This document shows positions 51,483 to 59,704 of a stretch of DNA of 64,000 nucleotides, in pieces; the first letter of the stretch is position 1; the number at the start of each line of letters is the position of its first letter. Below the pieces are notes generated by a model. It searched no databases, was not told the origin of the DNA, and worked only from the letters and a program-made list of their open reading frames with translations. This DNA comes from CAVYPR01 sp963770505 (GTDB lineage: Bacteria; Actinomycetota; Acidimicrobiia; Acidimicrobiales; RAAP-2), in the NCBI GenBank assembly GCA_963770505.1, contig CAVYPR010000003.1, positions 434,001 through 498,000 on the forward strand. Direction: 5' to 3'. The translations under genes and the position numbers were made by a program.

Positions 51483-52421
51483 ATGACCACCGACCCGCTC
51501 CCCGCCGCCTCGCCCACCGGACAGCAGTGGGTGATCGGCCACGGGCGCCAGCAGCTGGTGGTGACCGAGGTGGGGGCGACCGTCCGCTCCTACACGGTCG
51601 GGGGCCACGACGTGGTGGAGGGCTTCGGGCCCGACGAGTGGTCGCACAACGGGCGCGGCCAGGTGCTGGCGCCGTGGCCGAACCGGCTGGGCGACGGCCG
51701 CTACGAGTTCTCCGGCCGCCGGGCCCAGGCCGCCCTGGACGAGCCCGCCCACGGCAACGCCATCCACGGGCTGGTGCGCTGGATGCCCTGGCGGCTCGAG
51801 GCCCAGGCCCAGAACGTGGTCTCGGTCTGCTGCCCGCTCTTCCCGACCCCGGCCTATCCGTTCCGCCTCGACCTGCGGGTGGAGTACCGGCTGGGCCGGC
51901 ACGGGTTGACGGTCACCACCACCGCCGCCAACCCCGGCGACGCCGCCCTCCCCTTCGGGATCGGCTTCCACCCCTACCTCACCGTCGGGCCCGGACGCGT
52001 CGACGCCGCCGTCCTCACCCTGCCCGCCCACAGCCGCCTGGTGCTCGACGACCGCGGCCTGCCGACCGGCGAGGTCAGGTCGGTGGAGGGGACCGAGTAC
52101 GACTTCAGGTCCGGCCGGGCCGTCGGCCCGGCCAGGCTCGACACGGCCTTCACCGACCTGGTGCGCGACGAGGGGGGACTGGCCTGGGCCTCACTGGCCG
52201 ACCCGGGCTCGGGGCGGTCGGTCTCGGTGTGGGTGGACGACCGCTTCACCACCCTCATGGGCTACACCGGCGACACCCTGGCCGACCCCGAGCGCCGCCG
52301 CACCTCGCTGGCCATCGAGCCGATGACCTGCCCGCCCGACGCCTTTCGGTCGGGCCGCCAGCTCATCGTCCTCGAGCCCGGCCAGGAGTGGCAGGGCAGC
52401 TGGGGGATCCAGCCCAGCTAG
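51483..52421 (+). CDS. Aldose 1-epimerase
   Basis: 312 residues from ATG 51483. Active-site residues are visible: GNAIHGLVRWMPWRLEAQ (His), PFGIGFHPYLTVGPGRVDAA (His) and TSLAIEPMTCPPDAFRSG (Glu), with GQVLAPWPNRLGDGRYEFSG as the early substrate loop. The enzyme interconverts alpha and beta anomers of hexoses. The pattern is that of the GalM-like family with bacterial (YphB/YeaD-type) form. Stands alone on the plus strand, divergent from surE. Confidence 0.93.
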   Translation: MTTDPLPAASPTGQQWVIGHGRQQLVVTEVGATVRSYTVGGHDVVEGFGPDEWSHNGRGQVLAPWPNRLGDGRYEFSGRRAQAALDEPAHGNAIHGLVRWMPWRLEAQAQNVVSVCCPLFPTPAYPFRLDLRVEYRLGRHGLTVTTTAANPGDAALPFGIGFHPYLTVGPGRVDAAVLTLPAHSRLVLDDRGLPTGEVRSVEGTEYDFRSGRAVGPARLDTAFTDLVRDEGGLAWASLADPGSGRSVSVWVDDRFTTLMGYTGDTLADPERRRTSLAIEPMTCPPDAFRSGRQLIVLEPGQEWQGSWGIQPS

Positions 52422-52598
52422 GACACCGCAGCGCACGCCGCCGGCCGCCCCACCCCGGTGGCCGCCCGCTGTGCTGCGGGCGTTCACCTGCTGTCCGGAG
52501 TGTCCCGCCGCGCCCGGAGCCCCCGATGCCGCCACCCCGACCGCCGGCCGAGGCGGCACGGCGATGACCGTCGGGGCCGGGGGCCGGCTCCGACGGCG

Positions 52599-54881
52599 TC
52601 ACTCCGAGTGCAGCGCCCCCCGCACCTGGGCGTCCGGGCCGGGCGCCTGCCCCCCCGGCGTCTCGACCCGGACGGCCAGGAGCGTGCCGTTCCACGGGGC
52701 CGGGGGGCGGTAGCGGGTCGAGACCGGCAGGCCCGTGTCGCGGCCCAGCCGCAACCCGGCCCCGCCGTGCTGGACGGCGATCGGCAGTGCGCCCTCGAAG
52801 GCGAGTCGGCCGACCGCCGCCTCGTCGTGGAAGAGGGTGAGCGTCCCCCCGCCGCCGGGCTCGAGCCGACAGGTGACCGACAGCGACCTGGTGGCCGGGT
52901 CCACCGGACGGTCGCCGGCCACCTCGAGCACGTCCCCGGACCGGGAGAAGGTGAAGACCAGGTGGCCGTCGTCGACGAACAGGGCGTAGCCGCCGTTCCA
53001 GTCGCCCAGGGCGCACAAGACGCCCGAGGGCCCGTCGCCCGGGACCTCGACGTCGGCGGTGATGGTGAACCCCCCGAACAGCAGCGGGATCGACTCGTCG
53101 GCCACCGGCCCCCCGCCCGGGACGTAGGTACGGGCCGGCCCGGCCGGCCAGGCCGGGGGCACCAGGGCGTTGAGCCGGTTCACCAGGGTGTCGTCGATGG
53201 GCAGCACGCCGTTGCGCCCCGCCTCGGCCCACCACAGGTCCTCGAGCCGGCGCAGGAGGTCGGGGTGGGCGTCGGCGACGTCGGTCGACTCGGAGAAGTC
53301 GCCGGCCAGGTCGAACAGGGCCCACCGGTCGTCCTCGAACCGGCGGCTCCCCACGGCCATCGCCTCCTCGTCGAGGACGCCGACCGAGATGTGGTCGGTG
53401 GTCGCCTTCCAGCCGGCGTGGAAGATGGCCCGGGAACCGAGCATCTCGAAGTACTGGGTCTCGTGGACGTCGGCGGCGCCGGGGTCGTCGAAGGTGGGGA
53501 CCAGGCTGGAGCCGTCGACGGGCTGCTGGGTGACCCCGTCCACCACCTCGGGGGGCTCGAGCCCCACCGCCTCGAGCACGGTCGGCAGCAGGTCGACCAC
53601 GTGGGTGAAGGCCGAGCGCACCTCGCCGGTCCGCTCCACGCGTCGGGGCCAGTGGACCACCAGCGGGGTGCGGGTCCCGCCCAGCCAGGTGTAGCGCTTC
53701 CACAGCCGCAGCGGCGTGTTGCCGGCCCAGGCCCAGCCCCACGAGTAGTGGTTGTAGGTGCGCGGGCCTCCCCAGTCGTCGAGGGCGGCCAGGTTGTCGG
53801 CGACCGACTCGGGGACGCGGGCGGTGAAGCGGTGCTCGTTCACGCTGCCCGCCCGGCCCCCCTCGGCGCTCGCCCCGTTGTCGGAGAAGAGGAGGACCAG
53901 GGTGTCCTCGAGCAGCCCCCGGGACTCGAGGAAGGAGACCAGCCGGCCGATCTGCGCGTCGGTGTGGGTGAGGAAGCCGGCGAAGACCTCCTGCTGGCGG
54001 GCGTGCATCCGGCGCTCGTCGTCGGGGAGCGACGACCACTCGTCGACCCACGGGGGCCGGGGGGTCAGCACGGTGCCCTCGGGCACGACGCCGGCGGACA
54101 CCTGGCGGGCGAAGGCCTCCTTGCGCCAGTCGTCCCAGCCGCCGTCGTAGCGGCCGCGGTAGGGGGCGACCCATTCGGGGGCCACGTGGTGGGGGGCGTG
54201 CATGGCCCCGGGGGCGAAGTAGAGGAAGAAGGGCTTCCCCGGCGCGGCCTGCTGCTGGTCCAAGACGTAGCCGATGGCGGTCGAGGCCAGGTCCTCGCTC
54301 AGGTGGTAACCGTCCTCCGGGCCGCCCGGCGGGTCGACGTAGTGGTTGTCGCAGACCAGGTTGGGCGCCCAGTGGTTGGCGTCGCCCTGGAGGAAGCCGT
54401 AGTAGCGCTCGAACCCCATCCCGAGCGGCCAGCGGTCGAAGGGGCCGGCGGCCGACCGCTCCCAGCGCGGCGTGAGGTGCCACTTGCCGACGGCCAAGGT
54501 GCTGTAGCCGGCGTCGCGCAGCAGGCGGGGGAGGGGCGCCGCGCTCTTGGGCAGCCGGGAGGTGTAGCCGGGGTAGCCCATCGGCAGGTCGGCCAAAAAG
54601 CCCATCCCCACCGCGTGGTGGTTGCGTCCGGTGAAGAACGAGGCCCGGGTCGGCGAGCACAGGGCGGTCACGTGGAAGCGGTTGTAGCGCAGCCCGCCGT
54701 GGGCCAGGCGGTCGATGTTCGGCGTGGCGATGTCCGAGCCGAAGCACCCCAGCTGGGCGAAGCCGGTGTCGTCGAGGACGACGGCCACCACGTTGGGGGC
54801 ACCAGGGGCCGGCTTGGCCTCGGTGGGATGGACGGGCGTCGACTCCGAGACGGTGAGGCCGAGTCGAGCGTCGGCGGTCAC
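52599..54881 (-). CDS. Arylsulfatase (formylglycine-dependent)
   Basis: 760 residues from GTG 54881. NVVAVVLDDTGFAQLGCFGS carries the paired metal Asp residues, VTALCSPTRASFFTGRNHHA the formylglycine motif C-S-P-T-R, LAVGKWHLTPRWE a Lys-His pair, and LVLLFSDNGASAEGG the final Asp-Asn. The C-terminal 200 residues (FGGFTITADVEVPGDGPSGV and later) form an appended jelly-roll domain. Family members desulfate steroid sulfates, aryl sulfates or glycans. No signal peptide is visible, so it is cytoplasmic, unusual for secreted sulfatases. No sulfatase-modifying enzyme gene lies in the window. Confidence 0.95.
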   Translation of the reverse strand: MTADARLGLTVSESTPVHPTEAKPAPGAPNVVAVVLDDTGFAQLGCFGSDIATPNIDRLAHGGLRYNRFHVTALCSPTRASFFTGRNHHAVGMGFLADLPMGYPGYTSRLPKSAAPLPRLLRDAGYSTLAVGKWHLTPRWERSAAGPFDRWPLGMGFERYYGFLQGDANHWAPNLVCDNHYVDPPGGPEDGYHLSEDLASTAIGYVLDQQQAAPGKPFFLYFAPGAMHAPHHVAPEWVAPYRGRYDGGWDDWRKEAFARQVSAGVVPEGTVLTPRPPWVDEWSSLPDDERRMHARQQEVFAGFLTHTDAQIGRLVSFLESRGLLEDTLVLLFSDNGASAEGGRAGSVNEHRFTARVPESVADNLAALDDWGGPRTYNHYSWGWAWAGNTPLRLWKRYTWLGGTRTPLVVHWPRRVERTGEVRSAFTHVVDLLPTVLEAVGLEPPEVVDGVTQQPVDGSSLVPTFDDPGAADVHETQYFEMLGSRAIFHAGWKATTDHISVGVLDEEAMAVGSRRFEDDRWALFDLAGDFSESTDVADAHPDLLRRLEDLWWAEAGRNGVLPIDDTLVNRLNALVPPAWPAGPARTYVPGGGPVADESIPLLFGGFTITADVEVPGDGPSGVLCALGDWNGGYALFVDDGHLVFTFSRSGDVLEVAGDRPVDPATRSLSVTCRLEPGGGGTLTLFHDEAAVGRLAFEGALPIAVQHGGAGLRLGRDTGLPVSTRYRPPAPWNGTLLAVRVETPGGQAPGPDAQVRGALHSE

Positions 54882-54963
54882 CGGGCGCCCCCCTCTGTGG
54901 GACTCGAGGGCGAGGGAGGTCGGCTCGGCACCGGCCCAGGCTACGTGGAGCGGGCCCGGCGTC

Positions 54964-55173
54964 TCACCCCGGGCGCAGGACCTCCACCTCGGCGTCGGGC
55001 TTGATGGGGACCTTGAGCCAGCGCTCGGGGGTGTCCTCGATGAAGGCCAGCATCCCCGCACGCCCGAGGAAGTCGTGCTCGATCCTCGACACCGTGATCT
55101 CGGTGTCGCGGACCCGCGCCCGGTCCCCCACCTCGAGCTGCCCGGCGGTCGTCTGCTCCCATCGTGGCGCCAC
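54964..55173 (-). CDS. Small conserved protein of unknown function
   Basis: 69 residues from GTG 55173. The sequence AGQLEVGDRARVRDTEITVS, then RIEHDFLGRAGMLAFIEDTP and ERWLKVPIKPDAEVEVLRPG looks like a small beta-barrel with a KOW/SH3-like pattern. A TACCCT -10-like element lies near 55185, so the mRNA may be leaderless. No ribosome site. I do not recognise a named family. It follows the sulfatase in the opposite transcriptional sense of its neighbour and is separate from it. Confidence 0.6.
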   Translation of the reverse strand: MAPRWEQTTAGQLEVGDRARVRDTEITVSRIEHDFLGRAGMLAFIEDTPERWLKVPIKPDAEVEVLRPG

Positions 55174-55256
55174 GGCCGTAGGGTAGCGCCGGAGCCGGGC
55201 CTTCCGGCACGCCTCGGGCCGGGCCGGCACCGGCCCCGAAGGGTTAGGGTCACCCT

Positions 55257-55820
55257 GTGACGTTCGAACCTCCGGGCGGCTCCGGCGGCCCCTTCCCGGG
55301 CCTGCCCGCTGACGGCGGGACAGAGGGGTGGTGGGAGGACGCGCCGCCCTGGTGGCACGACGAACGCGGCTACCAGGAGGGGGACGGCTGGGACCCGTTC
55401 CCCCGGCGCCGCCGCTCGCGGGTGCTGCAGGTGACCGGCATCGTGGTGGCGGCCGCCCTGGTGCTGGCCTCGGCCGGCACCACCGTTGAGGTGGTGCTCG
55501 GCGCCACCTCCTCCAACCCGCTGCGGGCCGGGGTCACCTCGGTGGTGGTCCTGCCGGTCGACACCGCGGGAGGGGGCGGCTCGACAACGCCGGTCCGGGT
55601 GGCCTTCGAGGTCGTGAACGCCGGCCGGGGGCCGGTGGTCCCGCTCTGCACAGTCTCGGTCGTCCAGGGTGGCCGAGTGCTGGCCACGGCCCAGGTCGGC
55701 CCCCCCGACCTCGGTTCGCTCCCCGGGGGCAAGCGGACGGCCAACTACAAGGTCGTGCCGGTCCCCACCTCGGCGCTCACCGGAGCCGGGACCTCGGGAC
55801 TGGTCGCCTGCCACAGCTGA
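55257..55820 (+). CDS. Single-pass membrane protein with extracytoplasmic Ig-like region
   Basis: 187 residues from GTG 55257. The acidic, Trp-rich N-terminus (EGWWEDAPPWWHDERGYQEG) precedes a basic patch (FPRRRRSRVL), a membrane helix (VTGIVVAAALVLASAGTTVE) and an outer beta-rich part (TPVRVAFEVVNAGRGPVVPL, CTVSVVQGGRVLATAQVGPP) that resembles a FxLYD or CARDB-type domain. A TAGGGT hexamer 7 bp before the start suggests leaderless transcription. Function unknown; conserved-type features suggest a cell-envelope protein. Confidence 0.7.
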   Translation: MTFEPPGGSGGPFPGLPADGGTEGWWEDAPPWWHDERGYQEGDGWDPFPRRRRSRVLQVTGIVVAAALVLASAGTTVEVVLGATSSNPLRAGVTSVVVLPVDTAGGGGSTTPVRVAFEVVNAGRGPVVPLCTVSVVQGGRVLATAQVGPPDLGSLPGGKRTANYKVVPVPTSALTGAGTSGLVACHS

Positions 55821-55901
55821 GGCGGGCCGACCCGCCGACCCCGGACAGGGTGCGCCGGCCTGTCTAGCCTGGCCCGGGGGAGAAGCCGGGAGGTGGGAGA
55901 G

Positions 55902-56168
55902 ATGCTCTTCATCGAGTACGACGTCGACGACGACGGGGTGGTCGAGCTGGTGGCGCTCATCAACGCCGTGGAGGAGAACGGCGAGGACCCCGAGGGGGCC
56001 GCCTGGCTGGCCTGGCGCTCCGCCATGGACGACGGGGGGATGGGCTGCGTCGGGGTGGGGGAGGCCGACCTGCGGACGATGGAGGAGACCGAGGACCCCG
56101 AGGAGCTCTCGCGCCTCGTGGAGCGGATCGTCCTGGCCGACCGGGCGGTGAAGGAGGCGGAGCGGTGA
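55902..56168 (+). CDS. Small acidic protein of unknown function
   Basis: 88 residues from ATG 55902, with GGGAG upstream; GTG 55893 is possible. MLFIEYDVDDDGVVELVALI, NAVEENGEDPEGAAWLAWRS and ADLRTMEETEDPEELSRLVE show a highly acidic, partly helical protein without known motif. Its stop overlaps the next small gene by 4 bp (GTGA), so the two are coupled. Confidence 0.6.
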   Translation: MLFIEYDVDDDGVVELVALINAVEENGEDPEGAAWLAWRSAMDDGGMGCVGVGEADLRTMEETEDPEELSRLVERIVLADRAVKEAER

Positions 56169-56371
56169 GCACCACCCGGTCCCAGCTGTACCGCTTCGCC
56201 CGTGACCTCGGCAATGTCGAGGCGGTGGAGCACGGCTACCGCAGGGGCGGCCTCTCGGGAGCGGCCGGGGGCGGCGCCGAGCGGGCGGCCCGACGGGTCA
56301 TCTACCGCCAGGGGAACCGCCAGATCAACCGGTTCGTCCGGGCCATCGGCCTCGGTCCCCGCCACCGCTGA
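56165..56371 (+). CDS. Small basic protein of unknown function
   Basis: 68 residues from GTG 56165, overlapping the preceding stop. MSTTRSQLYRFARDLGNVEA, VEHGYRRGGLSGAAGGGAER and RVIYRQGNRQINRFVRAIGL have a pattern I recall in short actinobacterial proteins of no known function. It is basic, opposite to its acidic coupled partner, so the two may bind each other (inference). A decayed partial copy lies at 57440-57545. Confidence 0.65.
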   Translation: MSTTRSQLYRFARDLGNVEAVEHGYRRGGLSGAAGGGAERAARRVIYRQGNRQINRFVRAIGLGPRHR

Positions 56372-56435
56372 CCGAGCACGGCTCTCCGCGGGCGCCCCCC
56401 GTCCGCGAGCAGCCCGACCGCCGAACTCGGGCAGC

Positions 56436-57218
56436 TCAGCGGTGATGAAAGCCGCCACGGGCCTGACGGCGCCGCCAGGAGTCGAAGGCCACGAGCAGGG
56501 ACCCCAGGACGACGAGCGACCCGCCCAGCCAGAGCTTGAGGGCGATGTCGCTGCCGGTCTGGGCCAGCTGCGTGGCCGTCGCCGGCGTGGCCGGGGTGGT
56601 CGCGGCCGCCTCCTCGGGCGCCGATGCCGTCGCCGGCGGGGTCGCCTTGGGCGTGGAGTCGGTGGCGACCACGGTCACGGGCGCCGTGGTGGTCGTCGTG
56701 GTCGTCGTGGTGGAGGTGGTGGGCGGAGTCGTCGGCGTGGTTGTGATTGTCGTCGGCCGAGGTGCGCTCCCGGTGACGGTCACGCCGTCGGGGTTGCTGA
56801 GATAGGTGGTCGGGGAACCAGCTGTTCCCACCTGGCAGAAGGCACGTACCTGGGCCATCTGCCCGTGGATACGGGTCGGCTCCGCATTGGCGGGAATCGT
56901 CACCGGCTCCGGGAGGCCGATGATGTCATCGGCCTTGCCGATGACGGTGGTGGCTGTCGCCACAACCTGCGACGTCGTGTAGTAGGTCACCGTCACCGAG
57001 ACTGTGGCGTCCTGGCAGAGGTTGGCGAAGAAGCCTGTGTCGGGCGCGTACTTGCCTGTGCCGGTGACGTAGACCGCCCCGCCCGGTGTCTCGTAGACCG
57101 GCTCGACGGCGATCTGGTAGCCGCCGGTAGGCGTCGCCCCCGAGGGAAGCACCGACATCGCCACCGCCGCGCCGGAGAAGATCGTGCCGACCGCCAAAAG
57201 CCTGAAGAACTTCGGCAC
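56436..57218 (-). CDS. Sortase-anchored (LAQTG) Thr-rich surface protein
   Basis: 260 residues from ATG 57218. A signal peptide (LLAVGTIFSGAAVAMSVLPS) is followed by a beta domain with a Cys pair (FFANLCQDATVSVTVTYY; VRAFCQVGTAGSPTTYLSN), a Thr/Pro stalk of about 50 residues, and the sorting signal TQLAQTGSD, a membrane helix (LWLGGSLVVLGSLLVAF) and a basic tail (DSWRRRQARGG). LAxTG is recognised by class E sortases of actinobacteria, which link the Thr to the wall. ACA Thr codons are frequent. No sortase gene is in the window. Confidence 0.88.
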   Translation of the reverse strand: MPKFFRLLAVGTIFSGAAVAMSVLPSGATPTGGYQIAVEPVYETPGGAVYVTGTGKYAPDTGFFANLCQDATVSVTVTYYTTSQVVATATTVIGKADDIIGLPEPVTIPANAEPTRIHGQMAQVRAFCQVGTAGSPTTYLSNPDGVTVTGSAPRPTTITTTPTTPPTTSTTTTTTTTTAPVTVVATDSTPKATPPATASAPEEAAATTPATPATATQLAQTGSDIALKLWLGGSLVVLGSLLVAFDSWRRRQARGGFHHR

Positions 57219-57627
57219 CGCTGGTCCCCCCTCTGGGCGTTCGGATCGCCGAACTACCGTTTAGTCTATGCCCTCGCCGGCATCGGCGCAGCACAACGGG
57301 TGCCTTCGGTGCCGACTCTCGGTCGGGCGTCGTTCCTGGACTCGGCCTTTATCCACAGGTTGGCGGCAGGCCAGCACCGCCGCGTTGACCGCTGCCCCTC
57401 TCCCTCACCCGGCAGAATTCTCATGCGTCGCTGGCCGCCCCGAGCGGCGGCCCGCCAGGTCCTTTACCGCGAGGGGAACGCCAGATCAACCGCATCGACC
57501 GGGACATCGCCCCGGTCCCGAGCACGGCTACGGCGCACAGAACCTCCGGTCCGGCCGCAAAGAGCTAGCTGTGACGATCACGGACGTTGTCCCGCCCGAG
57601 ACGGGATTGGTGGTCCGCCCTTGAGTT
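57219..57627. other. Region between the LAQTG protein and the insertion-sequence fragment
   Basis: About 400 bp without an intact gene. It contains the promoter side of the LAQTG protein (its start is at 57218) and the decayed copy described separately. Base composition near 57250-57290 is lower in G+C than the surroundings (CTACCGTTTAGTCTATGCC), suggesting either promoter or foreign DNA. The minus-strand hexamer TAGACT near 57267 could be a -10 element for the LAQTG gene. Confidence 0.4.
57440..57545 (+). pseudogene. Decayed partial copy of the small basic protein gene
   Basis: The stretch GCGGCCCGCCAGGTCC, then TTTACCGCGAGGGGAACG and CCAGATCAACCG closely parallels 56283-56345 of the basic protein gene (GCGGCCCGACGGGTCA, CTACCGCCAGGGGAACCG, CCAGATCAACCG). 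One base is lost in GAACGCC versus GAACCGCC, breaking the frame. The similarity continues to CGAGCACGGCTAC. No ribosome site or start codon is preserved. Confidence 0.65.
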
Positions 57628-57909
57628 GAGCCCTCCGAGCGAGTCTGTGGGTCTTCCACAACGCACTCGCTCGCAAGGAGGGCTCACGTGCACGCTAAAT
57701 CCCAGCAGCCCAACGCGGTAATGACCCCAGAAGGCCGGCGACGGATGGTGGCCCTCGTGCTCGAGGACGGCTGGACCATCGAGGCCACCGCCGAACGCTT
57801 CCAGGTCGATGCCAAGACGGTCCGAAAGTGGCGGGACCGATTCGTTGCTGAAGGGCTCAGTGGCCTCCAGGATCGCTCCAGCCGACCCCGTCGCTGCCGT
57901 TGTCAGTGA
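57628..57909 (+). mobile_element. IS481-family insertion sequence fragment (5' end and truncated transposase)
   Basis: A long stem-loop opens the element: GAGCCCTCC (57628-57636) pairs with GGAGGGCTC (57677-57685) and GAGCGAGT (57637-57644) with ACTCGCTC (57665-57672). GTG 57688 then starts a 73-residue frame, RRRMVALVLEDGWTIEATAE and FQVDAKTVRKWRDRFVAEGL, the N-terminal helix-turn-helix of IS481 transposases, ending in SGLQDRSSRPRR. The DDE catalytic domain is absent and the frame runs into unrelated sequence and a stop, so the element is dead. Its 3' end is not visible. Confidence 0.8.
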
Positions 57910-58482
57910 TTGCCCGTTCGACGGCGACGCCCTGATCCGATCGGATGGTGTTCAAGCAGGAAGTCGGAGAAGAGCGGCACGGTGAAATCGACTTCGCCCG
58001 CCGGGGTGACTGGATGAGGCCCATGTGGATGAGGCTCTCATGGCGCGGAGAGGTCCGGCGCTGGTTCTCCGCGCCCCACGCCCGTGCGACCTCAACTGAC
58101 GAAGACGGAGCAGGTCCGGTGGATGCCATGGCGGCCAGGTAACGCTGCTCAGCGTCGCTGGCCAAGTCGAAACGCGTGCCACAGCACGTAGCTGATCTCC
58201 TCCAGGTCGCGGCCTCGGCCGGCCAGGCAGGGAGGCTTTCTCCCCGCGCCGGAGGTGTCGGGAATGTCGCGTCGTTGCGTGGATCGATTCCAACGTTTTC
58301 TAGCGATAAGTGACCTCTGGTTAGAAAATCCTAGAATCACGTCGTAGCGCCGGAGGCGGTCAACCGACTTTGGCGGGACCTCGAATCTCAGGACCTGGAC
58401 TGCCACCGCTCGGCCGATGGTCGGGGTCGCCCGTCCCGAGCGGGGAGCGACGCCCGGAAGCCGGCCCTCGGGACTGGTGTGG
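57910..58482. other. Gap around the ATPase remnant
   Basis: Besides the ATPase remnant described separately, this 573-bp stretch has no gene. At 58296-58328 an AT-rich inverted repeat TTTTCTA/TAGAAAA with a 19-bp spacer stands out against the G+C-rich background. The frame reading DLEEISYVLWHAFRLGQRR near 58155-58210 (minus) is protein-like but belongs to no frame with a start. Confidence 0.45.
57940..58170 (-). pseudogene. C-terminal remnant of an AAA-type ATPase
   Basis: The minus frame from about 58170 reads RFDLASDAEQRYLAAMASTG, VEVARAWGAENQRRTSPRHE and SLIHMGLIQSPRR, then a base is gained or lost near 58005. The next frame gives GEVDFTVPLFSDFLLEHHPI. This is the winged-helix C-terminus of the AAA ATPases with a GLIYSPRHGEVDFTVP-type end that are common in actinobacteria. 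The upstream ATPase part and start are missing, and an IS481 fragment lies downstream. The gene was broken by insertion and deletion. Confidence 0.7.
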
Positions 58483-59463
58483 TCAGCATTCGAAGGCCGG
58501 GAGCACCCCGTGCTCGAAGAGCTCGAGGCTCGACCAGGCGAGCTCCGGCGTGAGGCCACCGCACAGCGGATGCAGCATCGCGAACGGCACGGGCATGGTC
58601 CTGAGCTGTTCGACGTACTCCTCGGGGGTGAGCACGGCGTAGGTGCCGGTGGCCCGCAGCTCGTCGACGCTCCCGACGCTCCGGTAGGGCCCAGCGCCGT
58701 CGCCCTGCTCGATCCACGTGCCGTAGGCGTTCATCTCGTGCATGAAGTACGGGGCCACCAGGTCCCACGCCGCCTCGGTGTCCTGCGCCAGGTACACCGT
58801 CGCTGTCGAACCCACCGGGCACGGCCCGGGGTCGGGCCGCCCGAGGATCCGCAGCTCGTCGACGTAGTAGGGCCAGGCCTCGGGAACCGACGGCAGGAAG
58901 CCGTCGGCGATCCGTGCCGCGCGTCGGGCGGCGGCTTCACTGCTGCCGCCCAGCAGGACGGCGGGCCCCCCCGGGCGGTACGGAGGCGGCGTGACCTGCA
59001 CGGTGCGGCCCCGGAAGGTGAAGGGCTCTCCGCGGAAGGCCGCCTTCAGGGTCTCAACGACCTCGGTCACGCGCCCGGCGCGCTCTCGCAGGGGCACCCC
59101 GTACATCTCGAACTCGTCCGCCACGTAGCCCCCGGCGACGACGAGGTCGACGCGTCCCCGGCTGACGTGGTCGAGGACGACCATGTCCTCGCAGAGACGG
59201 ATGGGTTCGTAGAAGGGAGCGATGAGGGCGGCCACGGCGAAGCGCACGTCGGTCGTCCGGGCGGCCATGGCCGCCACCATCGGCAGGGGGCTCGGGAGGT
59301 ACCCGTCGGCGGACCCGTGGTGCTCGGACACGGTGACCGCCAGGCAGCCCAGCCGATCGGCCCATTCGACCATGTCGAGCGAGGCCCCGTAGCGGTCGGC
59401 TGCCGACGTGCCGGCGAATGCCGGATTGCGGAAGTCGAAGCGCAGTGCGAACGGGAGCCCCAT
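58483..59463 (-). CDS. LLM-class flavin-dependent (luciferase-like) oxidoreductase
   Basis: 326 residues from ATG 59463. GLPFALRFDFRNPAFAGTSA leads a TIM barrel with LAVTVSEHHGSADGYLPSPL, the E-H-H segment of bacterial luciferase-like monooxygenases, then LCEDMVVLDHVSRGRVDLVV, AGGYVADEFEMYGVPLRERA and PAVLLGGSSEAAARRAARIA. In actinobacteria such proteins use FMN or F420. It stands alone, and could oxidise a ketone or alcohol of the nearby catabolic genes. Confidence 0.92.
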   Translation of the reverse strand: MGLPFALRFDFRNPAFAGTSAADRYGASLDMVEWADRLGCLAVTVSEHHGSADGYLPSPLPMVAAMAARTTDVRFAVAALIAPFYEPIRLCEDMVVLDHVSRGRVDLVVAGGYVADEFEMYGVPLRERAGRVTEVVETLKAAFRGEPFTFRGRTVQVTPPPYRPGGPAVLLGGSSEAAARRAARIADGFLPSVPEAWPYYVDELRILGRPDPGPCPVGSTATVYLAQDTEAAWDLVAPYFMHEMNAYGTWIEQGDGAGPYRSVGSVDELRATGTYAVLTPEEYVEQLRTMPVPFAMLHPLCGGLTPELAWSSLELFEHGVLPAFEC

Positions 59464-59533
59464 CGTTCCCCCTCCCGGTGGCTCACGACCAAGCTCTCGT
59501 GCCGCTGGTCCGGCCTGAGGGGTTCAGGCCATG

Positions 59534-59608
59534 TGGTGCGCCCCTCGGGATTCGAACCCGAAACCTGCGGATTAAGAGTCCGTTGCTCTGCCGTTGAGCT
59601 AGAGGCGC
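59534..59608 (-). tRNA. tRNA-Lys (anticodon CTT)
   Basis: The minus strand folds as a cloverleaf: acceptor GCGCCTC pairs with GGGGCGC, D-arm GCTCAACGGCAGAGC, anticodon loop CTCTTAA with CTT at positions 34-36, T-arm TCGGGTTCGAATCCCGA, discriminator A and encoded CCA. CTT reads AAG, the preferred lysine codon of this G+C-rich genome. Confidence 0.95.
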
Positions 59609-59704
59609 GTCAGGAGTCTAGGTCACCCCTCGACCGCCAGGCTCCGTGGTGCCCGGGGCTAACGTGATGAACCCGGGAGCGACCACAGACGGAGGAAGCG
59701 GCGC

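Noticed and set aside
52458..55004. An 848-residue frame opposite the sulfatase
   Set aside because: The minus-strand sulfatase has the formylglycine motif and all metal ligands, so the plus frame is a shadow.
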